This document shows, piece after piece, positions 53,953 through 64,000 of a stretch of 64,000 bases of DNA. This stretch comes from Fallopia convolvulus (lineage: Eukaryota > Streptophyta > Magnoliopsida > Caryophyllales > Polygonaceae), in contig OZ024721.1 of NCBI GenBank assembly GCA_964016875.1, positions 38,516,323 through 38,580,322 on the forward strand, in the 5' to 3' direction. The notes under the pieces are model-generated. The model saw only the letters and a list, made by a program, of their open reading frames with translations, was not told where the DNA came from and did not search any database. Position 1 is the first letter of the stretch, and every line of letters starts with the position of its first letter. The position numbers and the translations under genes were made by a program.

Positions 53953-53967
53953 GTAAAACGAAAAAGT

Positions 53968-54600
53968 TCAATTTCCATACTCAAATTTAAAACCTTCAAT
54001 ATCTAAAACCGGAACTGAAATAATGTTCTTGGTAGAACTAGGAACATAATTACAATTGTTCAAATTTAAAACTAATCCACTTGGCAAAGTGATAGAATAA
54101 ATCCCAATGGCTAAAGCAGCAATCCTTGCTCCATTAACACCTCGTATATCCACCTCGCCTTTGGAAAGCCTTCTACACCTACTTAGTCCCTGCAAATTCA
54201 CACAAATGTGAGAAAAACAAGCCGTATCCAATAACCATGAAGTAAAAACAGACATACTGCACTCAACTAAGATACCTGAAGGTCCAACATCCTTGTTTTT
54301 CTTCTCTAAGAAGATTGTGCAATTCCTCTTCCAGTGACCCTTCTTGCCACAATGGAAACATGCAACTTCTTTCTCCTCAGCTCCAGGTTTATGCACCCCT
54401 TTCTTTGGCTTGTTTTCTATCTTCACATTCTTGGCCTTGGGATTCTCTTTTCCCTTGCCCTTTCTCTTGTTCTTGTTCACATTGAGAAGTAGTGAAGACT
54501 ACTTTGCTGGTTTTGACGTTTTAATGTCCTTTTCAGCAGTTCTTAGCATAGCCAAAATATCTGGTAGAGTTTTCTTCATGTCATTCATATTGAAATTCAT
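53968..54600 (-). pseudogene. pol: Copia C nucleocapsid knuckle and protease
   Basis: Lys-rich segment, CCHC knuckle CFHCGKKGHWKRNC, then protease motif SWLLDTACFSHICVNLQGL, where the usual D-(S/T)-(A/G)-C-S has an F for S. A TAG near 54500 interrupts the part just before NKNKRKGKG. Confidence 0.75.
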
Positions 54601-55105
54601 GATAAACTAAGAAAAGCTCTCCGGCAATGATGACAAGATAAGATCCATTGTTAAATCTTGATCCATAGCTACACCCAAGTTTCCGAGCCGCTCTATGTAC
54701 CCGATCATTTTCAGGACATGAGTCTCCACTGGGCTACCTTCTTGCATCTTGTAATTAAATAGGGCTCTAGAGGTATTATAACGCTCAACCCTTGCATTCT
54801 CTTGGAACAGATCACGTAGGTGAGCATCAATTTCCCTGGCACTCATGCCATCATGTTGCTTCTGCAATTCAGGAACCATTGCAGACATCATGATGCATTC
54901 TACATCTATCTGATCCTCCATGAATTTCATATAGGCCTTTACTTCGGCCTCTGGGGCGCCATCTGCCGGTGCAACCGGCTCTTCTCCTTCTAGGACATAC
55001 AACTTTCTTTCATGTCTCAAAACAATTTTCAGCTTCCTGAGCCATTCAAGATAGTTGGGTCCACTAAGCAAATTTTCCTTATCAAGGATGTACAGAAGAT
55101 AAATA
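54601..55105 (-). pseudogene. gag: Copia C gag capsid
   Basis: Capsid-type gag: YILDKENLLSGPNYLEWLRK, VLRHERKLYVLEGEEPV, MMSAMVPELQKQHDGMSARE, VERYNTSRALFNYKMQEGSP and MDLILSSLPESFS, ending at TAG 54608 where the frame should continue. The usual N-terminal ATG is not visible; the frame opens near 55105. Confidence 0.75.
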
Positions 55106-55834
55106 AGTGTAACAAATACTTTAAATAAAAGGACTTTTATAATAATTTCAAACTCCCACTATTTATTCAAAATCACTAGCCCTCACTAATGATCTCGGAG
55201 AATTTTGTTGCTTAAATTCTCTAGCGGGACTGAAACCCCAACTTGTCTAGTTTGCACACAACTTTGGATGTACCTACAAACTAGATTTATTAGGTAGGCC
55301 TTAACTTTTCCAATTGCAACTCCATGCAATTTTCAGTATCTGTCGGATGGTTCTCTCGCCTATAAATCAAATCCATGAAATATATATCCAACACTTGCTC
55401 CTTGAACTATTTAACCTCAGCTTTGGCTAACAAGTTAAAAGTTCAAGTTAAGTCGACCCATTAACTTAATCAAGAAAAACTATAGACATTCAAATATGGG
55501 CCCACAACTTAGCTGTACCGACCCAAATAAGAACTCTACCTATTTGGCTAACAAGAGGCATCTAATGAAAAACCCCCAAAAGATACAGGAGAACGCGCCT
55601 CACGCGCCCAATCCCCCCACTTCATCCCATCCCTAACCCTAGCACACCATGGCAGCCGCCCTCAGATTCCTCCGTCTCCGACAAGTCCGTCACCACTAAT
55701 CTGGTCAATCTCAACACCCAAACGAAAGAAAAATCGAGATCACTTCGCTTTCGACCAAAATTCGACAAAGTAAGCCTCTCAATCCCATCGCCCCCTCTGT
55801 CTATCGGAGGATTCAATGGCTCCTCATACCCTCA
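55106..55834 (-). other. Copia C leader and unassigned DNA
   Basis: Region upstream of gag in copia C. Non-coding to about 55560; beyond that it becomes GC-richer (GAACGCGCCTCACGCGCCCA) and may belong to the LINE 5' region. No primer site or LTR edge could be found. Confidence 0.4.
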
Positions 55835-58050
55835 ATGGTCCTAGGTGGCCATGAAATGGCTCTTCTGGCCATGTGCGTGTTGTCGGCGAGGAGATCGTTC
55901 CCTTCGCTCCTCCATTTACGCTCGTGTGTGGACTGGGCTATAAATCTGGCTTGCGAGTCCTTCAAATCTTGCACAATTAACGCATCCTACCACCCGCAAT
56001 ACGGTCTGTGGTGGACGGAAATCAGGCTTGCGAGTCCTTCAAATCTTGCACAATTAAATCTTTCGGGGCGATTCAATCGTGGAGGCAATGGTTCTCGGTG
56101 GAGCCGGCGATGCGTCTTTGAATTGGTGATGCGGATTGGACATGGTCGTTGGCTTGCTGGGATGGGGGTCGTTTCTCTGCGGCGGCGGTGGTGTTGTGGG
56201 TTCTGGGCGATCCCGTCCAGCGCGTTATCTCCCCTCGTTGTCGATTGGCGCTTCTCCTCTCTCCACTCTGTATCCTGTAATGCTTCTCCAAATCTGGTAC
56301 TACCTAACCTTTTCCCTCTCCCTTCTAATCTGGCTTTGGAGCTGCTCTATTGGCCTAGGAAGTCCTGCTTCTTGGTCTTTTCCTGTGGTCTACCTTTCAT
56401 TGTTAATAACCTGCTTAATCTGGAGTCTTTTTTGAAAGTAAAGTCTCAACTAGCACCCAATATAATTCCTAACTTAAATACTGCTTCTAAGATCAAATGG
56501 GGATGTGAACAACCCAACCCAATAAACATAGCTGATGTGGTCGCTATCTCTGTGAACTCAAAGTTCATTGCTAAAACCCTTTACAAGTGTTGGAGTCCTG
56601 CTTTGACAAACCTGTGTAACCCTTTGATCTCCGTAAGCAAACAAAACAACACGCTCCATAGAGAACCGGTTCACATAAGCTCTTTTAGACTTTCGTGCTT
56701 TGTGTGTCTTGCTTTCTCTGCGAGTTTCTATTATGCAGCTTGCTTCCTACGATCGTGGCTAAATTACACCCGTGTTACGAAGTGTTTTTTGCATTTTGTT
56801 ATACCGAGCTATCACAATTGCTTGTACTCACAAATTACTCCAGCCCTTGTTCTGGAGCTTTACACTGCCAAGTGTAGTTTGGAAAAAAAAAACTCCAGGA
56901 GACATAAAACTCCTTACAAATTGAATCAAACCTATAAAGGGATCGATGCCTATAAAAAGAATTCAATCAAAACAATAAACTAAACCATGCTCAAAAGCAA
57001 CTGGCCTTGTGCTCTCTTGCTAATCCTGCTGATGCAGGTTGCTAAGAAAAAGGAGTCAACAGTAACACTAAAGCCTAGTCGACTCGCTTGTTTACAGGCG
57101 GTTTCTATTTCACCTAATGCTTGTTGCGTACTTGCTTTCACCCTTGATAACTTATATGTTGTTTGTCTGTTGTATTTTTTGTTGTAGGAAGTGGTGGACC
57201 CAAGTAACAAAATAACACCAAAAACTGCAATGGAAAACCAATGGCAACTATCTCAAATAATTACCTGCAGAAGCCACTTGTTTCAAACCTTTTTGATAAT
57301 CCTTACCTATAATGTCAAACTTTGCAAAATGTTCTACAATAATATGCCCACAAGTAATCTGTTCTTTGTTGTCCCGCTGTTTTTGTTGTTACAGGACTCT
57401 TTGGAAGCAACGATTAAAATTACAACAACAGCTATGGAAAAAAAGGGAGAACCCCTGGACTATCAGCCTACAACGGCAACACTTGTCGAAAAAATCGATA
57501 TAATATGCTTCAATCCTACATTAAACTTTCGGTTTCTGTAAAGAACAATGAATACACCTATCGTGTTATTTTTTCTTTTTTGGGCTATTCTAAACCTATT
57601 TCTTCCTCAACTATACTATTGGGTTTACACTCACATATTAAACCTCTTTTTTGGGCTATTCTAAACCTCTTGCGGAAAACCCGTCGAAATCTCTTGCGGA
57701 AAACCCGCCTTTTGCATAGACTATGCAATCAAGTGGCCTCTGCTTAATTTGGCCTCTACTAGATTAAGCAGGGTAACCACTCACAACTCAAAAAGTAAAA
57801 TAATTAATAACATTTATAACCAGGACATGGCGACTGGATTCAAGAATCCAACCCAATCAAAATTGTGCATGGACGTCACTTCTAATTTACTCGGTTCTGA
57901 ATCCATGTGTTTCGATTCAAATCATGCTTTGGCCGGTTTTGACAACTCTGAACACGTATACAAAACATCGAAAAGCGTCCTAATCCTACAATCCATTTGG
58001 GCCCCACCCGAGATCAAATTGGCCAAAAACCACTCCAAATCAGGTTTATT
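55835..58050 (+). other. Unassigned DNA upstream of LINE ORF2
   Basis: Occupies the place of a LINE 5' UTR and ORF1, but no DUF4283 or CCHC knuckle typical of plant L1 ORF1 is seen. A 382-codon frame (55835-56983) has no recognisable domain. Three sets of short direct duplications occur: a 33-bp string starting GGCTTGCGAGTCCTTCAAAT (55947 and 56028), TTTTTTGGGCTATTCTAAAC (57577 and 57641) and CTCTTGCGGAAAACCCG (57669 and 57693). Confidence 0.4.
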
Positions 58051-61000
58051 ATGAAAGTCTGCTTATGGAATTGTAGGGGCATTAAACGAAAGTCTTTTTG
58101 GACTGAAATTAATTCGTTATGCCGGTTGGAAAATATTAACCTTATTGCCCTCGTTGAAACAAAAGCGAAAGACCCACCAGACAGTAAAGTTTGGCAAAAA
58201 GTAGGGTTTGACTCCCTAGAATTTATCCCGGCCTCCGGCCTTGCTGGTGGCCTTTGCATCCTGTGGAAGGGATATCAATTGTCAAACGAAACTCTAAAAA
58301 CCGCACACAAAGATGATCGGTTCATCGGGTTCCATTATACGAACCTTGAAACATTAAATGAGATGATGATCATTTTCGCTTACGCCCCCCCGAGGGTACA
58401 GGATAAAGAGCAATTTTGGAGGAAACTCAATGAATTTATTAAATCTCAAAACCTCCCGTGTATCATCATGGGTGACCTCAACGAAATCAAACACCCTGAC
58501 GAGAAACTCGGAGGCGCTACTCCGAACCCCTCTCGCTTTGAACGACTTCTAAATTTTAAGAACGAATGTGATGTATGTGACATGCCCACCATTGGGAATA
58601 AATTCACTTGGAGAAAATCGAAGAACTTAGAAAATACAATTTTTGAGAAACTGGATCGTACTCTAGTTAGTGATCAAGTTATTCAATGGTATCCTGCCAT
58701 TGCTACAAAAAACCACGTATTCTCATCATCAGACAATTGCCCAATTTTTTGCGAACTACCAACGAGCAACCCGTTTAAAGCTCAACCTTTCAAATTCGAG
58801 ATGATGTGGACTGAAAGGAGAGACTTCCAAAATGACATCAAACAGGCGTGGCGGTATAACGCGGGAGGTTCTTACATGTTTAACCTCAATAAAAAAACAC
58901 AATTGCTCAAAGTTAAAGCGAAAGAATGGAATAAACACACATTCGGTAACATTTTCGAACAAATCAAAAGAATAGATGAAGAAATCCTCACTCTTCAAAA
59001 AGACATAATAGAAAATCAAAACCTACAACTAATCCAAAAACAAGATAGATTGTCCAAAAAACGGACATGCCTTATTCAATTCCAACACTCGTATTGGAAA
59101 CAAAGGGAAAAAAACACCCACATTAAACTTAATGATAAAAATACCAAATACTTCCATAGAATTGCTAATGGAAGGAGAAACAGGACCATCATTAAAGAGA
59201 TAAGAACAACAGATGGCACCCAGATCATCGGGTTAGAAAATATTAAAACAGAAATCAAACGGGACTTTCAAAACCGTTTCCGGGCAACAGAAATTAACCA
59301 TGAAAAACTCCGGTATATGACCCAAACAATCCAACAAGAAATAACAGAAAATGATAATGTTGAGCTTACTAAACCTGTGACGAACGCGGAAATTAAGAAG
59401 GCCGTGTTTGATATTGGGGAAGATAAATCCCCGGGTCCTGATGGTATGCCAGCATGCTTTTACAAAAAGTATTGGCATGTCGTCGGACCCGACGTCATTA
59501 AAGCAGTGAAAAGCTTCTTCCACTCAGGGAAACTGCTCAAACAGATTAATCACACATTCATCACTCTTCTCCCTAAATGTGAAAACCCCAACTTCATGAA
59601 TCACTATAGGCCTATAAGCTTGTGCAACACTATCTACAAAGTTATCTCTAAAATACTTACAAACCGCTTAAAAGTTTTGCTGGAAAAAATTATCCACCCT
59701 ATGCAAGGAGCTTTTGTCCAAAAACGGAGCATCCATAATAACACCCTCATTGCTCACGAGATTTTCCATTCTTTCCGTAACAAAAAAGGGAATGATGGAT
59801 GGATTGCAATCAAACTTGATATGGAAAAAGCTTACGACCGCGTAAGCTAGGAATTCCTGGTGTCCGTACTTAACAAGTTCGGGTTTAATGCCAAATTCTT
59901 GAGATGGATCCGAGAATGCGTAGAAACCGTATCATTCTCAGTCCTTGTCAACAATGGACCAACGGACCAATTCTTTCCTCAAAGAGGACTAAGACAGGGT
60001 GACCCTTTGTCACCATACCTGTTTATTATAGCAGCTGAGGTTCTCGCGAGACAACTTCACATGGAAAGCACCAACCCAAAAAGTGGAATTGGTATTCAAG
60101 TTTCACATAATGGGACGAAAATCCCGTTCCTAGCGTTTGCTGACGACATCATCATCTTTGCAAAGGCCAAAAGCCAAGCTTGTAAAAGAATCAAAAATAT
60201 AATCGACGATTATTGCCAAATCTCTGGCCAAAAAGTTAACTTCCATAAATCCGTGTTCCATGTGACTAAAAACACAAACCACAACACGTGTAATCAGATC
60301 AAACAAATACTCGAGATCACCAATACCGTCGCGTTGGATAAGTATCTCGGATGCCCAATAATCAATGGCAGAGTCACTAAAAAAACTTTTAAACCATTAA
60401 CCCTCAAAACGAGATCTAAGCTCTCCAAATGGAAAGCTAACTCCCTTTCCCAAGAGGGTCGGAAAACCTTGATTCAGGCTAACCTCTCAGCACAAACAAA
60501 TTACCTTATGCAATCTTTCCTCCTTCCAAAAACTACCCTTAAGGAACTTGACCAAATAAACAAAAATTTCTTTTGGAATAAGGAAAGTAACTATAAACCT
60601 CTAATAAGCTGGAATTCTATCTGTCAGCCGCCGTCCCGTGGTGGGCTGGGGATAGTAAAGGCGGAAGAGATGAATCAAGCTCTCCAAATGAAACTCCTCT
60701 GGAAAATCCTAGCAGAACTAGAAAACATCTGGGTATGTATAATCACGGAAAAATACCTAAAATCCGATGGACTGTTTAACTACAAAAAAAGCAGAATACA
60801 TCATGGCAATGGGCCAAGCTAATGAGCCTAAAAGACCTCTTCCTCAAAGGGCTCATCTGGCAGATCGGTGATGGTAAAACGGTCCGGTTTTGGAAAGACA
60901 ACTGGATTGGATCCGGATGTTTGACCCCAAAAGGAAACATCGTGCACAATACGAATAGCGAGGTCCTCGTGGAGGAATTCCTCCTAGAGGGCAACTCCTG

Positions 61001-62204
61001 GAATGTCGAAAAACTTAAACAAGTGTTGTCGTCAGACGACATCCAGCGAGTAACCCAAATTATTACCCCGCGGAACAAAATCCCTGACAGGCTTTACTGG
61101 CAACCAAGCAAGAACGGCTGGTACTCCACCCATTCGACCATGCAGTGGATTCATAGTAATAAGGGAGAACCCCAAATTAATTTAAACTGGATATGTAAGT
61201 TAAATATCCCATCAAAAATGAAAAATTTTATTTGGAAGATTGCTCGAAACGGTCTGCCCACGAAATGTCGTCTAGCCGACAACCACATTAGTATTGTCCA
61301 GGGGTGTGTTGCGTGCGATAAACCTAATGAGGATATCAATCATATTATGCTAGAATGCATTCGTACCAAAACTACCCTTAACACAATCAACCCTAAACTA
61401 GCTTGGATTATCAACCAAGTCAAACCAGAGGAGAAAAAACATGTTCAGATTCTAGATGAGATAAGGGCGTTGTCATCCAACTCTGAACTGGAAAACCTCA
61501 TTTTCTCCTGGTGGAGTATATGGTTCTTCAGAAACAAGGCTGTTTTTGAACCTACCGACTCCTACCAAACAGGCCAACATGAAAAACTATGTGAGTTTAT
61601 TCGCAATCAAATAATGGATCGGCAAAACACTAAAAAGAATGGTACCATTAAAAAGAATGGTGCCCCTAACCCACCACCCAGCAACCAAATCGCGAAGAAC
61701 ATTCGAAATCGCGGTAAATGGAAAAAGCCCACAACTAATTTTACTAAACTTAATTTTGATGGTGCAGTTAATGCAGATGGGATGGCGTCGTTCGGGTTTG
61801 TCCTCAGGGATTGCAGCGGAGACCCCATCCATTATGACGGAGGACTGGTTGGTCGACAGTCTGTGCTTATGTCCGAGACCATCGCCTTACGACAGGGACT
61901 AATTGAGGCCATCAGACGTGGTATTTCCCACCTCCAGATCGAAGGCGACAATGTTCAGCTAGTCAAGGCCGTTCTTGGTGACTGGCGCTGTCCTTGGGAG
62001 ATCGAGATGTTACGTGCTGATATCCACTGTCTTCTTGCCCGTTTCCAGTGCTGGAGTATTGCCCATGTCACTCGGGAGTGCAATTCAGTGGCGGACTACA
62101 TTGCTGTTTCGTTTCGCCGTGTCTCTTCCGTCCCTCTTACAGCTGATCCGGTTCTTCAGAACCTCATCCTTCAGGATGCTCTAGGGAGGTCGTTTTCCTG
62201 CTAA
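58051..62204 (+). pseudogene. Plant L1-type LINE ORF2 (endonuclease, RT, RNase H)
   Basis: Begins MKVCLWNCRGIKRKSFWTEI, the usual start of the apurinic-type endonuclease. Endonuclease motifs: LVETK, GDLNEI, KLDRTLVS and SSDNCPIF. RT motifs: DKSPGPDGMPACFYKKYW, HYRPISLCNTIYKVISK, IKLDMEKAYDRV, GLRQGDPLSPYLF and FADDIIIF. Then a zinc-binding RT-associated region (IWKIARNGLPTKCRLADN, CVACDKPNEDINHIMLEC) and a plant-type RNase H (LNFDGAVNADGMASFGFVLR, MSETIALRQGL, IEGDNVQLVKAV, CNSVADYIA). Only two lesions: TAG 59848-59850 at an expected Trp after AYDRVS, and one frameshift near an A7 run at 60784. It nicks target DNA and primes reverse transcription from the 3' poly(A) end. It is inserted inside copia C. 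Confidence 0.85.
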
Positions 62205-62229
62205 GCGACCACCCTAACCTCTTTCCTTA

Positions 62230-62243
62230 TCAAAAAAAAAAAA
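62230..62243 (+). other. Poly(A) tail marking the LINE 3' end
   Basis: TTATC followed by 12 A, 26 bases after the ORF2 stop; the expected 3' end of an L1-type element. The target duplication partner could not be found upstream. Confidence 0.65.
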
Positions 62244-62829
62244 CTTAACTAATTAATACAGAGCATAAATATACTTGACTTAATATTTTAATGAGGGATT
62301 TTTAATTGCACAAAAAAAATCTCACCATAATATACATATACCAATCTCTCATATACGTATAACGCGTTCAAGCATGTAGTAAAAAAACTAAAACATGCTA
62401 AACCTACACATGGTATACAAACAAGACATGCTTCGATCATATTCATACAAATTAACGTAAACATCAATTTCATTAACCCATGAAAAAAAACATGTAACTA
62501 CAAATACGATCGCAGGAATTGAAATATTAAAACCATATATATGTGCATCAGTGCATGGTAATATGACATAGCAAACACCAAAATATACATGCTTTCATTA
62601 TATAACGTAACTTCATATCTATACAATATATAAAACGATCGGTAGTTTTAATAGATAAAAACCGATCGCAGGCATAAATATATATAACCTATCGTGCAAG
62701 TGATCAGTAGCATTCAAACAACCATATATAATAACAAAATAAAATTTGTGCCTTTTAGGATCCAATCCAAAAGCAATCTCTAAATTACATACAGTAGAGC
62801 AATATAAAAAAAATTGAACTTTTGATCCA
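62244..62829. other. AT-rich DNA between LINE and copia LTR remnant
   Basis: No coding signal. It contains CGATCG-centred words (62507, 62636, 62661) and short AT repeats. It does not match copia C's other LTR, so it may be part of another insertion. Confidence 0.4.
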
Positions 62830-62942
62830 AAATAAATATATGTTCTCCATAATATTTTATAGGTCTAATTATAACTAAAACCCATTAAACCCGGTTCGAT
62901 AAATCTAGACTCGCTAGCTTGGTTATTGTGCATATACTATCA
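62830..62942 (-). repeat. 5' LTR remnant of copia C
   Basis: 113 bp matching the right end of 49450-50084 (AAATAAATATATGTTCTCC to TATACTATCA), directly followed by the target duplication CGTTC. The rest of this LTR is gone. Confidence 0.8.
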
Positions 62943-63010
62943 CGTTCGACGACGAGGAAGTCGAGATTAGGCATCCTGAGGCTTAAGGGGAAGAAGAACT
63001 TAGAAAGTTT
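62943..63010 (+). pseudogene. IBH1/bHLH147-type bHLH gene, right part
   Basis: After the second CGTTC of the copia target duplication the bHLH frame resumes with TTRKSRLGILRLKGKKN, matching the R-K-S-R-x-x-x-L-(K/R)-L segment that follows the basic region in this family. The helix-loop-helix that should come next (VQRKVRVL...LVPG...LPLLEEA) is not found; sequence diverges at about 63000. Confidence 0.5.
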
Positions 63011-64000
63011 ATTTACATCACATAGATCAACAGAGCTTAGAAAGTTTCGCAAGTATAAGATAGCTCTTCATGTAAGAACAAAAATAGAGGACATCGATCG
63101 ATTTGGATTTCAATTGCAGTATTTTGTGCTGATAGTTTTATTGGAGCCCTACGATTATTATATTTTTAAAATTTGTTGTTTGTATGAATATATATGAGGA
63201 ATCATATTTTTCATAAAATTGCATTTACAAGAAAATTATATACTTTTACTTATTGATGCTTAACATGTGGGATTCTTCTCAGCAAGGGATAAAAGAGTGA
63301 CCACATCAGATTCTTCTTCTTTGAGGTCAATCAACAAAGAATTTGGGTTTTTGGAGTATGAATAAAAGAGTGACCACATGGGACTTCCTGCTTCATCTCC
63401 TCAACAAGGGATTCCAACTGAGCAACTTTCAAATTACAAGGTTTGGATTTGGTTTAATCTTTTTTAAATTGTCTTAATTTTAATTTTATTATACATATGA
63501 AACTTTCTCCAACTGTTCATTTAAATTTGGGTTGGAACCTCTTCTTGTTTCATCTTCTATATCCTTTTGTAACACTTTTGGATTTATTTTTAAGTGTTGA
63601 ATATAATTTGATGCATTGGCTTTAATTGATGCACTTTTTCATTGGCCAACAACAGAGTGTATTCTTAAAATATTACTAGTGATGACAGTTTCTAAGTTGT
63701 TTATATTTAGTGATGACAAGTGATAATTTTTTATTACAGTTTGATTTTTAAAGGTAACATTCCTAGGCGGATGATCCAAGGCTGTTGCTTCCATGGCTAC
63801 TACTACAGAAGATGTTGGAGACGTTTTGTTGTGGAGCTTGTTGTAGAACAAAACAGCTTTTAATCTGCTCTTCTTATGATAGCTGAGCCTAAGAGGTACT
63901 TTTCCTACTAATATTTTCCCAATTTTTTGTTCTTTTTTGTTTCACATTGCTGATTGAGAGATGTTTTTTGTGCATTATGTTGGTTAGCCTATTAGTTTAA
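63011..64000. other. Unclassified DNA at window end
   Basis: No supported gene. A short direct repeat ATAAAAGAGTGACCACAT occurs at 63288 and 63363 with related sequence around both copies. Open frames here are short and unrecognised. Confidence 0.35.

Larger units (their letters stand above)
49450..62942 (-). mobile_element. Ty1/copia element C inserted in the bHLH gene
   Basis: Minus-strand copia element with perfect 5-bp duplication CGTTC (49445-49449 and 62943-62947) and a complete left (3') LTR. The coding region reads right to left: gag (54607-55071), zinc knuckle and protease, integrase, RT, RNase H (to 51317). The 5' LTR on the right is reduced to 62830-62942, and no primer site is found. 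A LINE and about 3 kb of unassigned DNA lie between gag and that LTR remnant. Many stops make it inactive. Confidence 0.8.

Noticed and set aside
55835..56983. 382-codon plus-strand open frame
   Set aside because: Length is notable but there is no recognisable domain and it crosses a short direct duplication; reported only as unassigned DNA.
63639..63851. 70-codon minus-strand frame near window end
   Set aside because: No recognisable domain; likely chance.
1..64000. tRNA, rRNA or other structured RNA genes
   Set aside because: None could be identified by eye on either strand; the tRNA-like strings are retroelement primer-binding sites.

Overview
The window is plant nuclear DNA, most likely from a eudicot. 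The evidence is Ty1/copia and Ty3/gypsy LTR retrotransposons of plant-only lineages (Sirevirus, Athila, Tat), a plant L1-type LINE with an RNase H tail, Helitrons, hAT-like and Stowaway-like MITEs, and remnants of two plant transcription-factor genes (a B3-domain gene and an IBH1/bHLH147-type bHLH gene). I see no prokaryotic or organellar features. The species cannot be named from the sequence. Nearly all of the 64 kb is nested transposable-element DNA, and every protein-coding unit I recognise is broken.

Layout. 1-3556: unclassified DNA with a small frameshifted B3 gene (2436-2797, minus). 3557-12838: a Helitron-family copy split by an 8.08-kb Sirevirus (4452-12530; TSD TTATC, two LTRs, iMet primer site). 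12839-15792: a GGAACC-rich fold-back stretch, two further Helitron 3' termini (13575 and 14749) and a copia LTR remnant. 15793-17429: a lone Tat-type LTR and a hAT-like MITE (8-bp TSD) carrying a nested Stowaway-like MITE. 17694-18941: Helitron copy plus the start of an Athila LTR; this segment reappears at 26890-28133. 18942-26687: a Tat-lineage gypsy element with 5' LTR, gag, protease, RT, two RNase H domains and integrase, then a 46-bp minisatellite of 18 copies and an antisense ORF that runs into a 200-N assembly gap. 27929-48783: Athila element A (TSD ATATT), a non-autonomous deletion derivative. It holds a second Athila element B (31033 to about 43586) and, in its 3' LTR, a complete 737-bp Helitron (48020-48756). 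48850-63000: a degraded bHLH gene cut by a minus-strand copia element C (49450-62942, TSD CGTTC), which in turn contains a nearly intact LINE (58051-62204). 63000-64000: nothing recognisable.

The most unusual signal is not a gene. Three unrelated LTR-retrotransposon families here each carry their own short palindromic word, repeated in LTRs, leaders, inter-domain linkers, coding sequence and 3' regions, and often arranged as a small stem-loop. In the Athila elements it is built on GGTCGGTACCGACC (more than 50 sites by eye over 20 kb). In the Sirevirus it is GTCAGTGAC/GTCGCCGAC. In the Tat element it is ACCTCG/CGAGGT. The pattern resembles element-specific binding-site saturation, as described for the VANC anti-silencing proteins of Arabidopsis VANDAL transposons. 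That functional reading is inference only.

The nesting gives a relative history: the Helitron family was present before Athila A and the Sirevirus inserted into it, and was still mobile after A inserted, because one copy sits inside A's 3' LTR at a site whose empty version survives in A's 5' LTR.
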